Notes: a model not told the origin generated them from the sequence alone. Counted from the first letter of the stretch, positions 1 to 11,081 are shown. The stretch is 64,000 nucleotides of DNA from Mycolicibacterium hassiacum DSM 44199 (GCF_900603025.1 NZ_LR026975.1:930001-994000), one strand, 5' to 3'. Program-made: numbers and translations.

Positions 1-3
1 CGG

Positions 4-744
4 GTGCGACGAGGGTCGAAGCCGCGGTCGGGCGGCGAGCCGCGGGCCAAGGTCGACGCCCGCAGCGAACGCTGGCGCGAGCACCGCAAGAAGGTGCGCG
101 CGGAGATCGTCGACGCCGCGTTCCGGGCCATCGACCGGCTCGGCCCGAACGTCAGTGTGCGTGAGATCGCCGAGGAGGCCGGTACGGCCAAGCCGAAGAT
201 CTACCGGCACTTCACCGACAAGTCCGACATGTTCGCCGAGATCGGCCAGCGCATGCGGGACATGTTGTGGGCGGCCATCATTCCGTCCATCGACGTCGAA
301 CGCGACTCCACCCGGGACATCGTGGCGCGCGGCGTGGCCCACTACGTCGACCTGGTCGACCGTCATCCCAACGTGGTGCGGTTCCTGCTGCAGGGACGGT
401 TCGCCGACCAGTCCGCCGCCGCGATGACGACGGTCAACAAGGGGCGCGACATCACGCTGGCCATCGCCGACATGATCCGCGTCGAACTCGAGGACATGGC
501 GCTCGATCCGGCCGCCTTCGAGCTCGCCGCGTTCGCGATCTTCGGCACCGCGGCCTCGGCGACGGACTGGTGGCTGGGGCCCGACGAGGAGACTCCCCGC
601 CGGATGCCCGCAGATCGATTCATCTCACACCTGACCACGATCATGATGGGCGCCATCAACGGCACCGCGGAACTGCTCGGCGTCGAGGTCGACCCCGATC
701 AGCCCGTACACACCGCGGTGCGGCGCCAGCGCCCCGTCGCCTGA
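4..744 (+). CDS. TetR-family transcriptional regulator
   Basis: This 246-residue protein has a TetR-type N-terminal helix-turn-helix at about residues 30-78 (VREIAEEAGTAKPKIYRHFTDK) and a helical ligand-binding C-terminal half. The first codon read is GTG at position 4, so the true start could lie just outside the window. It sits directly upstream of a Baeyer-Villiger-type monooxygenase and nrdF2, the order seen for Rv3050c-Rv3049c-Rv3048c in M. tuberculosis. By position it probably controls the monooxygenase, but the ligand is unknown. Confidence 0.85.
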   Translation: MRRGSKPRSGGEPRAKVDARSERWREHRKKVRAEIVDAAFRAIDRLGPNVSVREIAEEAGTAKPKIYRHFTDKSDMFAEIGQRMRDMLWAAIIPSIDVERDSTRDIVARGVAHYVDLVDRHPNVVRFLLQGRFADQSAAAMTTVNKGRDITLAIADMIRVELEDMALDPAAFELAAFAIFGTAASATDWWLGPDEETPRRMPADRFISHLTTIMMGAINGTAELLGVEVDPDQPVHTAVRRQRPVA

Positions 745-780
745 CTTCCCGACGTCCGCCGCACAGGGACCTCGCGGTAG

Positions 781-822
781 GGACCAAGGTCCGTTGACAC
801 CGTCGCGTCGGGTCCGGACGAT
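781..822 (+). promoter_or_regulatory. Candidate promoter and operator of the monooxygenase gene
   Basis: A consensus -35 hexamer TTGACA lies at 794-799, with GACGAT at 817-822 as a possible -10 after a 17-bp spacer. Immediately upstream, GGACC and GGTCC half-sites separated by two bases (781-792) form a small inverted repeat that could bind the adjacent TetR protein. The -35 is strong, the -10 is weak, and operator function is inferred only from position. Confidence 0.4.
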
Positions 823-860
823 GGGAGTACCCGGTACCGCCGGTCCCAGGAAAGGATGTC

Positions 861-3468
<2,608 letters not shown>

Positions 3469-3489
3469 CCAGCACCTCACAGCAAACCC

Positions 3490-4632
3490 CTAAACGTCGT
3501 TCTGACCGTGTTTTGCCCACATTTTGCCCACACTCTCACGTGAGCGCGCGGCATCCAGCGCCGTCGCCACCGCCTCCAGATCGTCGTTGAACAAGTCGGC
3601 GTACACGTCCAGCGTCATCGCCGCTGAGGCGTGTCCGAGCATCTTCTGGACGGCCTTGACGTTGGCTCCCGCCGACACCGCCAGCGACGCCGCGGTGTGC
3701 CGCAGATCGTGGGGAGTGACGTGGGGGACACCAGCCGCCGACGCCGCCTTCGCGAACCATCCCGACGTCGCGTGAGGCCGACGCAGGTGAGTCCCGTCGG
3801 CGGCGGAGAACAGCAGATCGTCACGGCCCTTGCCCTCGCACTGGCGAGCCAGATAGGCCACCAGGAACTCCGGCAACGGCACGCTGCGCTGCTTATGCGC
3901 CTTGGGTGTGCCCACATTGATGCGCCCACCAGCCTGCACAGCGTTCTCGACGATGCTGGCACGCTTGCGCAGCAGGTCGAGGTCGCGGACCCGTAACCCG
4001 ACCGCCTCCCCCCACCGCAGACCCGTGTAGGCCAGCAGCAGCACCAGGGCCTCGTACTCACCGGCCGCCGCCGCCAGATCACCCACCTGCTCATGGGTCA
4101 GATACACGGGACGTTTACGGCTGGTGCGGGGAAGTTTGACGTCGCCCGCCGGATTGTGCGCGATCAGGTTGTCACGCACCGCGTCCGACAAGATCGACGA
4201 CAGCACGTAATGCGTACGGCGGACGACTGAGGCCCCGACCGGCTTGGTGCCGGCGGTTCCCCGTGTAAGGTCAGTGATCCACTGCTGCACGGCTGTGGGC
4301 CGGATATCTCCGAGCGCCATGTGTCCCCACCGTGGCTGCACTCGCAGCCTCCACGCCGCCTCCATCACCATGTAGCCCGAGGGCTTGAGGTGGCCTCGTT
4401 TGCGTTCCAGCCACGCCGGGCCGAGCTGGTCAACGGTGATGCGCGCGTGGGCGGGGGAGACGTACTCGCCACGTAGCTTCGCCGCCTCCAGCGTCGCTGC
4501 GAACGCCTCAGCGTCGCGTTTGGTCCTGAACCCGCGCTTGTCGGTCTGCCTGCGATCAGGGGTGCGATACCGGACACGCCAACGCGTTGCGCCCGTTGAC
4601 GTTTCGTAGCGCTCAATCGTCGCCATATTCAT
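3490..4632 (-). CDS. int: Tyrosine recombinase (phage integrase)
   Basis: This 380-residue integrase catalyses recombination between attP and the attB in nrdF2. An N-terminal arm-binding region (AP2-like, about residues 5-60) and SAM-like core-binding domain (about 65-165) precede the catalytic domain. The catalytic set is intact: Arg206 (TGLRWGE), His308 and Arg311 (HDLRH), His334 (LGHAS) and Tyr344 (DVYAD). It ends 24 bp from the attL repeat, the usual place for an integrase. Its start overlaps the upstream XRE gene by 20 bp, so the two are probably one transcript. Its last codons contain two TTTTGCCCAC repeats that look like arm sites. Confidence 0.95.
   Translation of the reverse strand: MNMATIERYETSTGATRWRVRYRTPDRRQTDKRGFRTKRDAEAFAATLEAAKLRGEYVSPAHARITVDQLGPAWLERKRGHLKPSGYMVMEAAWRLRVQPRWGHMALGDIRPTAVQQWITDLTRGTAGTKPVGASVVRRTHYVLSSILSDAVRDNLIAHNPAGDVKLPRTSRKRPVYLTHEQVGDLAAAAGEYEALVLLLAYTGLRWGEAVGLRVRDLDLLRKRASIVENAVQAGGRINVGTPKAHKQRSVPLPEFLVAYLARQCEGKGRDDLLFSAADGTHLRRPHATSGWFAKAASAAGVPHVTPHDLRHTAASLAVSAGANVKAVQKMLGHASAAMTLDVYADLFNDDLEAVATALDAARSRESVGKMWAKHGQNDV
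3511..3531 (+). promoter_or_regulatory. Left integrase arm-type site candidates
   Basis: TTTTGCCCAC occurs at 3511-3520 and again at 3522-3531, an 11-bp phase. The same motif recurs with the same phase and orientation near the right end (10865-10896). Paired arm sites flanking the core are typical of tyrosine integrases, so these are candidate arm-binding sites lying inside the int 3' end. Confidence 0.55.
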
Positions 4633-5158
4633 GCCTCAGTTCGTCGAGGCGGCGTCGAGCTGAGGCTGCAACATGTTCGTCGTCCGACTTCATGTCTCGC
4701 TCGATACGGTCCAGCTCAGCCAACTGCTTGATACCTTCCGCAACTTGTAGGGCGCGCCAGATCGGCGTTGCGGACGTGATGAACTCAAACAACGCGAGAC
4801 CATCGCTAGCACCGTTGATTGGCTCGTCTGCACGCATCCATTTCCAAAGCCGCTCGGCAGTTGTCTCCGAGACTCCGGTGGCAGCTACGGGCGTCTCCTT
4901 GGTGTCACTATCCAACGGAACAAGAAGGCTAACCGGCGAAACACCAAGCGCCACAGCTAAAGCCACGAGATCATCAGCGTCGACGCGGCGCTCGTAGCTC
5001 TCGATCTTCCGCAGCCCGAGGGTTGGAATCGGACGTCCAAGTTCCTCTAGGCGCGCCGCAAGTTTCACGTACTGCATGTCGCCACGAAGTCGTCTGACAT
5101 TGTCAGCGACGGTCCGACCAGTGGGGCCGAGGGGATTCTTCTTCTGTGGTGGTGGCAT
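4613..5158 (-). CDS. XRE-type helix-turn-helix protein, probable immunity repressor
   Basis: A 181-residue protein with an N-terminal lambda-repressor-like HTH (about residues 15-80; TVADNVRRLRGDM followed by IESYERRVDADDLVALAVALGVS). The C-terminal half is charged and helical, with no recognisable peptidase domain, so induction by LexA-like autocleavage is not indicated. It is divergent from the excisionase gene across a 132-bp gap and overlaps int by 20 bp, the arrangement expected for a lysogeny repressor. Its lower GC at third positions than neighbouring host genes fits foreign origin. Function as a repressor is inferred from fold and position. Confidence 0.72.
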   Translation of the reverse strand: MPPPQKKNPLGPTGRTVADNVRRLRGDMQYVKLAARLEELGRPIPTLGLRKIESYERRVDADDLVALAVALGVSPVSLLVPLDSDTKETPVAATGVSETTAERLWKWMRADEPINGASDGLALFEFITSATPIWRALQVAEGIKQLAELDRIERDMKSDDEHVAASARRRLDELRHEYGDD

Positions 5159-5290
5159 GCAGCAAGGTTAAGCGATCGAAATCATTGCCACAACGGTTGT
5201 CTTGACAGGTTCACCGTTCGTGACGCATCATGACTTGCGTAGAGATCGAAATCATCGGCGAGTCGATGAAAACAATCCTTAGGAGGTGGA
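5159..5290. promoter_or_regulatory. Divergent control region of the element
   Basis: This gap separates the repressor/int transcript from the excisionase/replication transcript. The 12-mer GATCGAAATCAT occurs twice in direct orientation (5174-5185 and 5244-5255), 70 bp apart, and could be operator DNA. TTGACA at 5202-5207 is a possible -35 for the rightward promoter, with CATCAT at 5226-5231 as a weak -10. A strong ribosome-binding site AGGAGG (5281-5286) ends the region. Confidence 0.45.
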
Positions 5291-5500
5291 ATGGCAAATC
5301 TGCTCGAAACGCTCACCGCCAAGCAGGTGGCGGCGATCCTGCACACGACGGAGGCCGGACTGGCGCAAATGCGCTATCGCGGAATCGGGCCGAAGTTCGT
5401 GAAAGTCGGTCCCCGCAAGGTCATCTACCGCTGGTCGGACGTGCAGGACTACCTCGACGCCAACACCTGCCAGCGCACCGGCGACCCGCGCGGCGCATGA
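5291..5500 (+). CDS. xis: Excisionase-like helix-turn-helix protein
   Basis: A 69-residue MerR/AlpA-like winged-helix protein. LTAKQVAAILHTTEAGLAQMRYRGIGPKFVKVGPRKVIYRWSD carries the pattern of small HTH_17 proteins: a recognition helix, a wing with VGPRKVIYR, then a WSDVQDYLD helix. Such proteins act as recombination directionality factors or as activators of integrase genes. AGGAGG five bases before ATG is an excellent ribosome-binding site. It is the first gene of the rightward transcript and its stop overlaps the next start (ATGA). Confidence 0.75.
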   Translation: MANLLETLTAKQVAAILHTTEAGLAQMRYRGIGPKFVKVGPRKVIYRWSDVQDYLDANTCQRTGDPRGA

Positions 5501-5991
5501 CCCACCGGCCTCATCTCGATCAGTCCGCCCGAGACGCGCTCGACGACTTGGGCCTCGCCTGCGACGACAACACCGAAGACCTACGGCGAAGCAGCGGAGC
5601 GTTCCCCGCGCCACTCGGGAACCGCTCCGAAGACGACCCTTCAACGACCCTGGAAGAAGAAAGGCCCACCCCCATCATGTCACATTCCGCTGAGTGCACG
5701 CGCTGCTCCGTGCCGATCGACGGCACCGACACGTGCCGGTTTTGCGCCACCTACGACGGCCCGCCGATCACAGACTCCCGGTTGACCGGAGCGGGCCGGG
5801 CCGCCCGCCAGCTCGATCGGGTCTCGAACCTCGTCGAGCTGGCCCGCGCCGACGTCGAGGCCACCGTCCGCAACCTCGACGGCGACGCGCCGCTGCTGAC
5901 CGTTGCAGACTTATACGCCGCCGCCGCGCATCTCCGCAGGGCCGGTGAGCTGATCGACCAGGCCGCCGAACTGCTGGAGGCGGCCCAATGA
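5497..5991 (+). CDS. Small Cys-rich protein of the element, unknown function
   Basis: The 164-residue reading frame begins at an ATG overlapping the xis stop and ends overlapping the primase start, both as ATGA, so all three genes are likely coupled. The first 60 residues are acidic and low-complexity. An internal ATG at 5677, preceded by AAGAAAGG, may be the real start of a 104-residue protein beginning MSHSAECTRC. That part has a CxxC...CxxC zinc-ribbon-like knuckle (CTRC and CRFC) followed by two amphipathic helices. I do not recognise a family. A role beside the primase is suggested only by position. Confidence 0.6.
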   Translation: MTHRPHLDQSARDALDDLGLACDDNTEDLRRSSGAFPAPLGNRSEDDPSTTLEEERPTPIMSHSAECTRCSVPIDGTDTCRFCATYDGPPITDSRLTGAGRAARQLDRVSNLVELARADVEATVRNLDGDAPLLTVADLYAAAAHLRRAGELIDQAAELLEAAQ

Positions 5992-8096
5992 CCGCCTTTG
6001 ACCGTGTGGTCGCGGCGTTCACCGCCGCCGGTCTGGCTGTTGACCGCAGAGGCGACCGGGCATCCGCTCAAGCGCCCGGGCACTCGCCCGTCGATCGGTC
6101 CGTGTCGATCACCGCCATTGATGGGCGCGTGCTCATCTACTCGCATGCCGGCGAGCGCACCCAGGACCTACTCGCCGCCGTCGGGTTGAGGATGGCCGAC
6201 CTGTTCGATGACCCCGCCGGCGCCCGCTACGACTACCCCGATGGGCGAACGGTGTGGCGCACACCCGACAAGCGATTCCGACAGGGAGGCAACACCAGGG
6301 GCCGCGCATTGTTTCACGCCGACCGGATCGGCGACGCACCCGTCGTGTACATCGTCGAGGGCGAGCAAGACGTTCTCGCAGTCGAATCCGCCGGCGGGAC
6401 CGCTGTATCCCCGGCGATGGGGGCCGGGAAGGCTCGCCTGTTCGACTGGACGCCGCTGAGGGGCCGCGACGCGGTCATCGTCGCGGACAAGGATGGCCCT
6501 GGCCGCAAGCACGCAGCCCAAGTCGCCGCCCTGCTGGACGGAATCGCGAAGTCCGTGCGCATCGTGGCCGCCGCCGCCGGGAAAGACGCCGCCGACCACA
6601 TCGCCGCCGGGCACAGTCTCGACGAGTTCGTTCCCCTCGAGGGTGGAGGCGGCGACGTATCCGGCCGCCGCGCCAACATCTGCTGGGCCGCGAACATCGA
6701 ACCGCGCCGCCAGAGGTTCCTCTGGCAGGATCGCATCCCCGTCGGCACGCTGTCTGCGTGGGCTGGTCGAGGCGGCGTCGGCAAGACGACCTTCCTCCTC
6801 TACCTGCTCGCCAAAATCACGCGCGGCACCCTTCCCGGCGAATACCACGGCACACCACGGCCGGTGCTCATCTGGTCGGGTGAAGACGACTGGCAGACCG
6901 TACTTGTCCCGCGACTGATCGCCGCCGACGCCGACCTCAACCTCGTCGGCCGCTTGAGCATCGAATCCACCTACGACGGTGAAACCGCCGAGGTCACACC
7001 CCGGCTCCCCCTTGATGTCGAGGCCATCGCGCGGGCCGTCGCCGACACCCGGGCGGCGTGCGTGCTCATCGACCCCCTCGTGTCCACGATGGCAGGTGAT
7101 CTGCACCGAGAAGCGGATGTTCGCCAGGCTCTCGACGCGCTGGCACGCATGGCGGCCGCCACCGAAACGACCATTCTGTTTGTCCGGCACTTCAAAAAGG
7201 GCGGCGGCGACGTCTCCGACAAGATGACGGGTAACCATGCGTTCCGGGATGCCGTGCGGTCGCTGTTCCTACTCGCTGAGCACCGCGACCAGCCCGGCCA
7301 CGTCGTCGCCTCCATGGACAAGGGGAACTACTCGCCCGAGCTGGGATCGTTCGCTTTCCGACTCGAGAACGTCACCGTGCCGACTGTTGACGGCCCCGCC
7401 TGCGTCGCCCGCGTCGTCGATCTGGGGGCCTGTGAGGTGTCCGTCCGCGACCTGATCAACGGCGCGGGCGATGAGGACAGCCGAGAGATCGACCAGTGGC
7501 TACGGAACCTGCTGGCAAACGGCCCGGTGAAGGCCAACGACGTGTACACCGCCGCCGACGCAGCCGGGTACTCCAAGGATCAGGCCAAGCGAGCAAAGAA
7601 GCGGTTGCAGGTTCGGGCAGTGCGTAGGACCGGCGACGGCCCCTGGTTCTGGGAACTGCCAACCGCCGACGCACACCAGGGAGCAGACCAAGGGAGCACC
7701 CCTAAGGACTCAAATGGGTGCTCCCTTGCTCCCTTGCACGTCAGCGGCGGTGCCCAGGGCGGGAAAACGACCAAGGGAGCACAGAGCGCTTCCCCTGCTC
7801 CCTTGGTCACCGCCTGCACCGCCTGCGGTGCCGAACTCGAGCACCCCGAGTCCCTGGCCGCCGGGCTGTGCACCGTGTGCCGAACCGTCACCAGCAACCA
7901 CCCCTCGCCGCCGCCGCCCGGCGCGCCGACCGCTGCTACACCCGGCATGACCGAACGCGTCCAGCAAACCCGAGACAAGCAGCCGTCACCGGTATGCCGC
8001 TACTGCGGTGACCCGCTGGAGTTCGCCGACGACCGCCGCGACGGCTACCACACAGATCGAACCGCCTGCGTGGCCGCGCACCGCCGCGCCTCCTAA
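5988..8096 (+). CDS. TOPRIM primase fused to RepA-like AAA helicase
   Basis: A 702-residue replication protein. The N-terminal 90 residues resemble the primase zinc-binding region, but the usual Cys/His ligands are missing (APGHSPVDRSVSI). A TOPRIM domain follows, with Glu124 (VEGEQD) and Asp167/Asp169 (ADKDG). A RepA/DnaB-like ATPase has Walker A GRGGVGKT at 260-267 and Walker B VLIDPLVS near residue 360. A winged-helix segment lies around 490-550, then a Gln/Gly/Pro linker, and two C-terminal Cys knuckles (CTAC...CTVC and CRYCG...C). The family acts in phage and satellite DNA replication. The linker coincides with the iteron cluster at 7678-7808. Confidence 0.85.
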   Translation: MTAFDRVVAAFTAAGLAVDRRGDRASAQAPGHSPVDRSVSITAIDGRVLIYSHAGERTQDLLAAVGLRMADLFDDPAGARYDYPDGRTVWRTPDKRFRQGGNTRGRALFHADRIGDAPVVYIVEGEQDVLAVESAGGTAVSPAMGAGKARLFDWTPLRGRDAVIVADKDGPGRKHAAQVAALLDGIAKSVRIVAAAAGKDAADHIAAGHSLDEFVPLEGGGGDVSGRRANICWAANIEPRRQRFLWQDRIPVGTLSAWAGRGGVGKTTFLLYLLAKITRGTLPGEYHGTPRPVLIWSGEDDWQTVLVPRLIAADADLNLVGRLSIESTYDGETAEVTPRLPLDVEAIARAVADTRAACVLIDPLVSTMAGDLHREADVRQALDALARMAAATETTILFVRHFKKGGGDVSDKMTGNHAFRDAVRSLFLLAEHRDQPGHVVASMDKGNYSPELGSFAFRLENVTVPTVDGPACVARVVDLGACEVSVRDLINGAGDEDSREIDQWLRNLLANGPVKANDVYTAADAAGYSKDQAKRAKKRLQVRAVRRTGDGPWFWELPTADAHQGADQGSTPKDSNGCSLAPLHVSGGAQGGKTTKGAQSASPAPLVTACTACGAELEHPESLAAGLCTVCRTVTSNHPSPPPPGAPTAATPGMTERVQQTRDKQPSPVCRYCGDPLEFADDRRDGYHTDRTACVAAHRRAS
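7678..7808. repeat. Iteron-like cluster, candidate replication origin
   Basis: The core AGGGAGCA occurs six times in 131 bp: plus strand at 7678, 7691 and 7774; minus strand at 7719, 7727 and 7796. Two pairs form perfect inverted repeats: AAGGGAGCACCC at 7690-7701 with 7716-7727, and GACCAAGGGAGCA at 7769-7781 with 7796-7808, each with a 14-base loop. The fuller 13-mer also occurs at 7686-7698. It lies in a low-complexity linker of the primase-helicase gene, as origins of some integrative elements do. Confidence 0.6.
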
Positions 8097-8115
8097 AAAG
8101 AGAAAGGGACAACCT

Positions 8116-8424
8116 GTGACCGTCCACCCCTTCCCGCCGCGTGGCGGCCAGCCCGGCCACGACTGGCCGCTGCTGGACATCCCGCGTGACGACCCCGACC
8201 GGCACGTCCAGCGCGAAACCGAGATCACGGTGCGCGTCGCGTTGACCGACGGGTTCGTGCGCATCCCGCTGCGGATCACCTTCACCGACGACGGCTTGAC
8301 CGGCTGGAGAGTCGAGCTCGGACCATACGACCTCGACGGCCGCGACGCCTGCACGCTCGCGAACATGCTCGTCGAGTACGGCCGCCTCTCCGGCGACTTT
8401 CGTCCCGCAGGCACCGACCGGTGA
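8116..8424 (+). CDS. Small element protein, unknown function
   Basis: The 102-residue protein starts at GTG 8116 behind AGAAAGGGA, 19 bp after the primase stop. It begins TVHPFPPRGGQPGHDW and contains the beta-rich stretch ITVRVALTDGFVRIPLRITF, then a helix ending in GRLSGDFRPAG. There are no Cys clusters or membrane segments. I recognise no family. High third-position GC and a good ribosome-binding site support it as a gene. It belongs to the rightward transcript between replication and capsid genes. Confidence 0.6.
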   Translation: MTVHPFPPRGGQPGHDWPLLDIPRDDPDRHVQRETEITVRVALTDGFVRIPLRITFTDDGLTGWRVELGPYDLDGRDACTLANMLVEYGRLSGDFRPAGTDR

Positions 8425-8502
8425 CCCACCCGGCGGCCGCAAGGTCTACCGCGTCGAGCAGTTCCTGGCCGAAGCCCCACACACCACAGGAAGGAATACG
8501 CA

Positions 8503-8730
8503 ATGCCAAACGATGACCCGATCGCCAAAGCAATCCGCGACTACCAGCGCGCACCCCGCGAACTACCCACCCGGCGGCCAATGACGTTCGACGAAGAGCT
8601 GGGCCTGGTCGAGCTGGCCGGTCAAACCGTCGACGTGACCCACTTCGTCGTCGACGACCAGGGCGTCACCCGCCACACCGAGCGCGCCACCATCACCCAC
8701 CCCATCCTCCCGAAAGGAACCGAACAGTGA
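8503..8730 (+). CDS. Small element protein, unknown function
   Basis: A 75-residue protein preceded by AGGAAGGAA about eight bases before ATG. It is mildly acidic (MTFDEELGLVELAGQTVDVTHFVVDD) and has no recognisable motif. Its TGA overlaps the GTG start of the scaffold-like gene as GTGA, so the two are translationally coupled. The 78-bp gap upstream contains no convincing gene. Position suggests an accessory to capsid assembly or regulation, but nothing in the sequence proves this. Confidence 0.6.
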   Translation: MPNDDPIAKAIRDYQRAPRELPTRRPMTFDEELGLVELAGQTVDVTHFVVDDQGVTRHTERATITHPILPKGTEQ

Positions 8731-9239
8731 CCACGAACCCCGCAGACGACCGGGCCGACACCCCGGCGGCCGACACCGAGGCCGCCAACGAGGCCCACGA
8801 CGACGCCGACACCCAGGTGGCCGGCGCAGCCGACAACGACGACGAGCACGCCGGCGGGATGTTCCCGCGCAAGGTCGTCGAGAAGCTGCGGAAGCAGAAC
8901 GCCAGCCTGCGCGAGCGCGCCAAAACAGCCGAAGCAACTGTCGCCCACCTGCAACGCCAGGCCGCCGACAAGGCGATCCGAGCCGCCGGGCTCAAACCTG
9001 CCGCTGTCTGGGCTGTGGCCGAGCTGGGCGACGTGCTCGACGAGCAGGGCGGCGTCGACGACGAGAAGCTCGCTGAGGCGGTGCGGCGGGCCTGCACCGA
9101 GCTGGGTGTGCAGCCACCCAAACCGAAACCGACGCCGCGCCCCGGCGTCGGCGCTCTGCGCAGCGGCACCGGCGGCCCGCACAGCGACGGGCGGCCAAGC
9201 GGATTCGCGGCAGCGTTCGCGCCCCAAAACCGCCAGTAA
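8727..9239 (+). CDS. Scaffold-like protein upstream of the capsid gene
   Basis: A 170-residue protein with a very acidic Ala/Asp-rich N-terminus (residues 1-45), a predicted coiled-coil (about 47-80; VVEKLRKQNASLRERAKTAEATVAHLQRQ), a helical middle and a Pro-rich basic C-terminus (PPKPKPTPRPGVG). Acidic coiled-coil proteins directly before the major capsid gene are typical phage scaffolding proteins, which guide procapsid assembly and are then lost. No protease motif is seen. The assignment rests on composition and gene order. Confidence 0.65.
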   Translation: MTTNPADDRADTPAADTEAANEAHDDADTQVAGAADNDDEHAGGMFPRKVVEKLRKQNASLRERAKTAEATVAHLQRQAADKAIRAAGLKPAAVWAVAELGDVLDEQGGVDDEKLAEAVRRACTELGVQPPKPKPTPRPGVGALRSGTGGPHSDGRPSGFAAAFAPQNRQ

Positions 9240-9256
9240 ACCCCATGTTCGCGCGG

Positions 9257-9306
9257 GACCAGCCCGCGCCAAAAGCCGATAGAATGGCCGGCGCGGCTGG
9301 TCTTTT
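9257..9306 (+). terminator. Hairpin with T-run between scaffold and capsid genes
   Basis: GACCAGCCCGCGCC (9257-9270) pairs with GGCGCGGCTGGTC (9290-9302) with a single bulged base, followed at once by TTTT (9303-9306). This looks like an intrinsic terminator or attenuator that would lower or separate transcription of the capsid gene. A second small hairpin, CAAAGAA/TTCTTTG with a CCC loop, lies at 9348-9364, before the capsid ribosome-binding site. Confidence 0.5.
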
Positions 9307-9413
9307 GCGCCACCTGCACCGTGCGAGCCCCGGCGGCCGCCGATCACCAAAGAACCCTTCTTTGTTGATTGCGCGCCGTGCTGTGCGCGCCGCACGAAAG
9401 GCACCGAGCCACA

Positions 9414-10244
9414 ATGACTCTCATCACCACCACGACCTCCGAAAAGGCATGGTCTCCTGACGTAAGCGTTTTCGCGCCCACCGACGTTGTGCCCGACGCT
9501 CTGATCCTGCAGACCGCGTTCATCGGCGGCGAAATCGACGGCGACGAACCCTCACTGCGGGTCGCATTCGTCGACGACGCCGACAGCGCCGCGTATGTCG
9601 ACGAAGGCCAAGAAATCCCCGAGGACGACCCGACGCTCGACGAGGTCGTCGTGCAGACCAAGAAGATCAGCCGCCTGGTCAAGGTCAGCTCCGAGCAGCA
9701 CCGCAAGCCCGGCACCGCCGACCAGCTCGCGCAGTCCGTGGCCCGCGACCTCGTCGCAAAAGCCGACCGCTCCTACCTGTCCGACACAGACCCCGTCGGC
9801 CTGCTCAACGCGCAGGGCGTCGTCGACGGCGGCGCAGTGACCGGCAGCCTCGACGCCCTGATCGACCTCGTCGCCGAGCTGGAATCAAATGGAGCCAACC
9901 CGAGCGCGATTGTGCTCGACCCGTTGGGCTGGGCCGAGTTCCGCAAGCTGAAGGTGGCCGCCGACCACAACCAGTCCCTGCTCGGCGCCGGCACCACCGA
10001 CGCGCAGCAGCTCATCCTGTCGCTGCCTGTGCTCAAGTCCCGGTTCGTGCCCGCCTACAGCGGCCTGGTCGTCGACCGCAACGCGATCGCCGCAGCCGTT
10101 GGCCCGGTGCGCGTCGCGTCCAGCGAGCACGCGCTGTTCAGCTCCGACGCTGTGCAGATTCGCGCGACGTGGCGCATCGGCTGGAAGCCGGTTCGCGCTG
10201 ATCGGTTGGGCAAGTTCACGATCGGCGACGCTGGCAGCAGCTAA
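9414..10244 (+). CDS. HK97-type phage major capsid protein
   Basis: The 276-residue protein has the features of short HK97-fold capsid proteins. An N-terminal arm precedes the E-loop region (SAAYVDEGQEIPEDDPTLD), a beta strand VQTKKISRLVKVSSEQ, the spine helix, and the P/A-domain pattern with a central SAIVLDPLGWAEFRKLK and a final VQIRATWRIGWKPVRADRLGKFTI strand. There is no N-terminal delta domain or protease site, which fits a separate scaffold gene. ATG 9414 follows GAAAGG. It is the last convincing plus-strand gene of the element; no portal or terminase accompanies it. Confidence 0.85.
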   Translation: MTLITTTTSEKAWSPDVSVFAPTDVVPDALILQTAFIGGEIDGDEPSLRVAFVDDADSAAYVDEGQEIPEDDPTLDEVVVQTKKISRLVKVSSEQHRKPGTADQLAQSVARDLVAKADRSYLSDTDPVGLLNAQGVVDGGAVTGSLDALIDLVAELESNGANPSAIVLDPLGWAEFRKLKVAADHNQSLLGAGTTDAQQLILSLPVLKSRFVPAYSGLVVDRNAIAAAVGPVRVASSEHALFSSDAVQIRATWRIGWKPVRADRLGKFTIGDAGSS

Positions 10245-10250
10245 CAGACT

Positions 10251-10306
10251 TGGCCGGATGCACAGGACGCTCGCGGTTCTCCTTTCCCCGCGAGAGCATC
10301 CGGCCA
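10251..10306 (+). terminator. Stem-loop after the capsid gene
   Basis: TGGCCGGATGC (10251-10261) and GCATCCGGCCA (10296-10306) form an 11-bp perfect stem. Inside it CTCGCGG (10270-10276) pairs with CCGCGAG (10288-10294). It starts seven bases after the capsid stop and probably ends that transcript, though no T-run follows. Confidence 0.5.
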
Positions 10307-10483
10307 GGCAGTCGGGCAGCCGAGGACACACAGCGCAGCCGTTTCTGCGCCGCCTCGACCAGGCCCGACAGCGACGAGGGCCGAGAGCCGGCCGCTTTAG
10401 CCCGTTGCGGTGACAGGCTCGCCTCGATCGCGGCCGGCCGTCGATCTGTCAGGGGGGGTCGACGGCCGGCCACCCGCCGCAGC

Positions 10484-11063
<580 letters not shown>

Positions 11064-11081
11064 AGCGCGGTTCGGCGTGTC

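Noticed and set aside
5230..5496. N-terminal extension of the small Cys-rich protein over xis
   Set aside because: The frame is open by chance across the xis gene; the ATGA overlap at 5497 or the internal start at 5677 is more likely.
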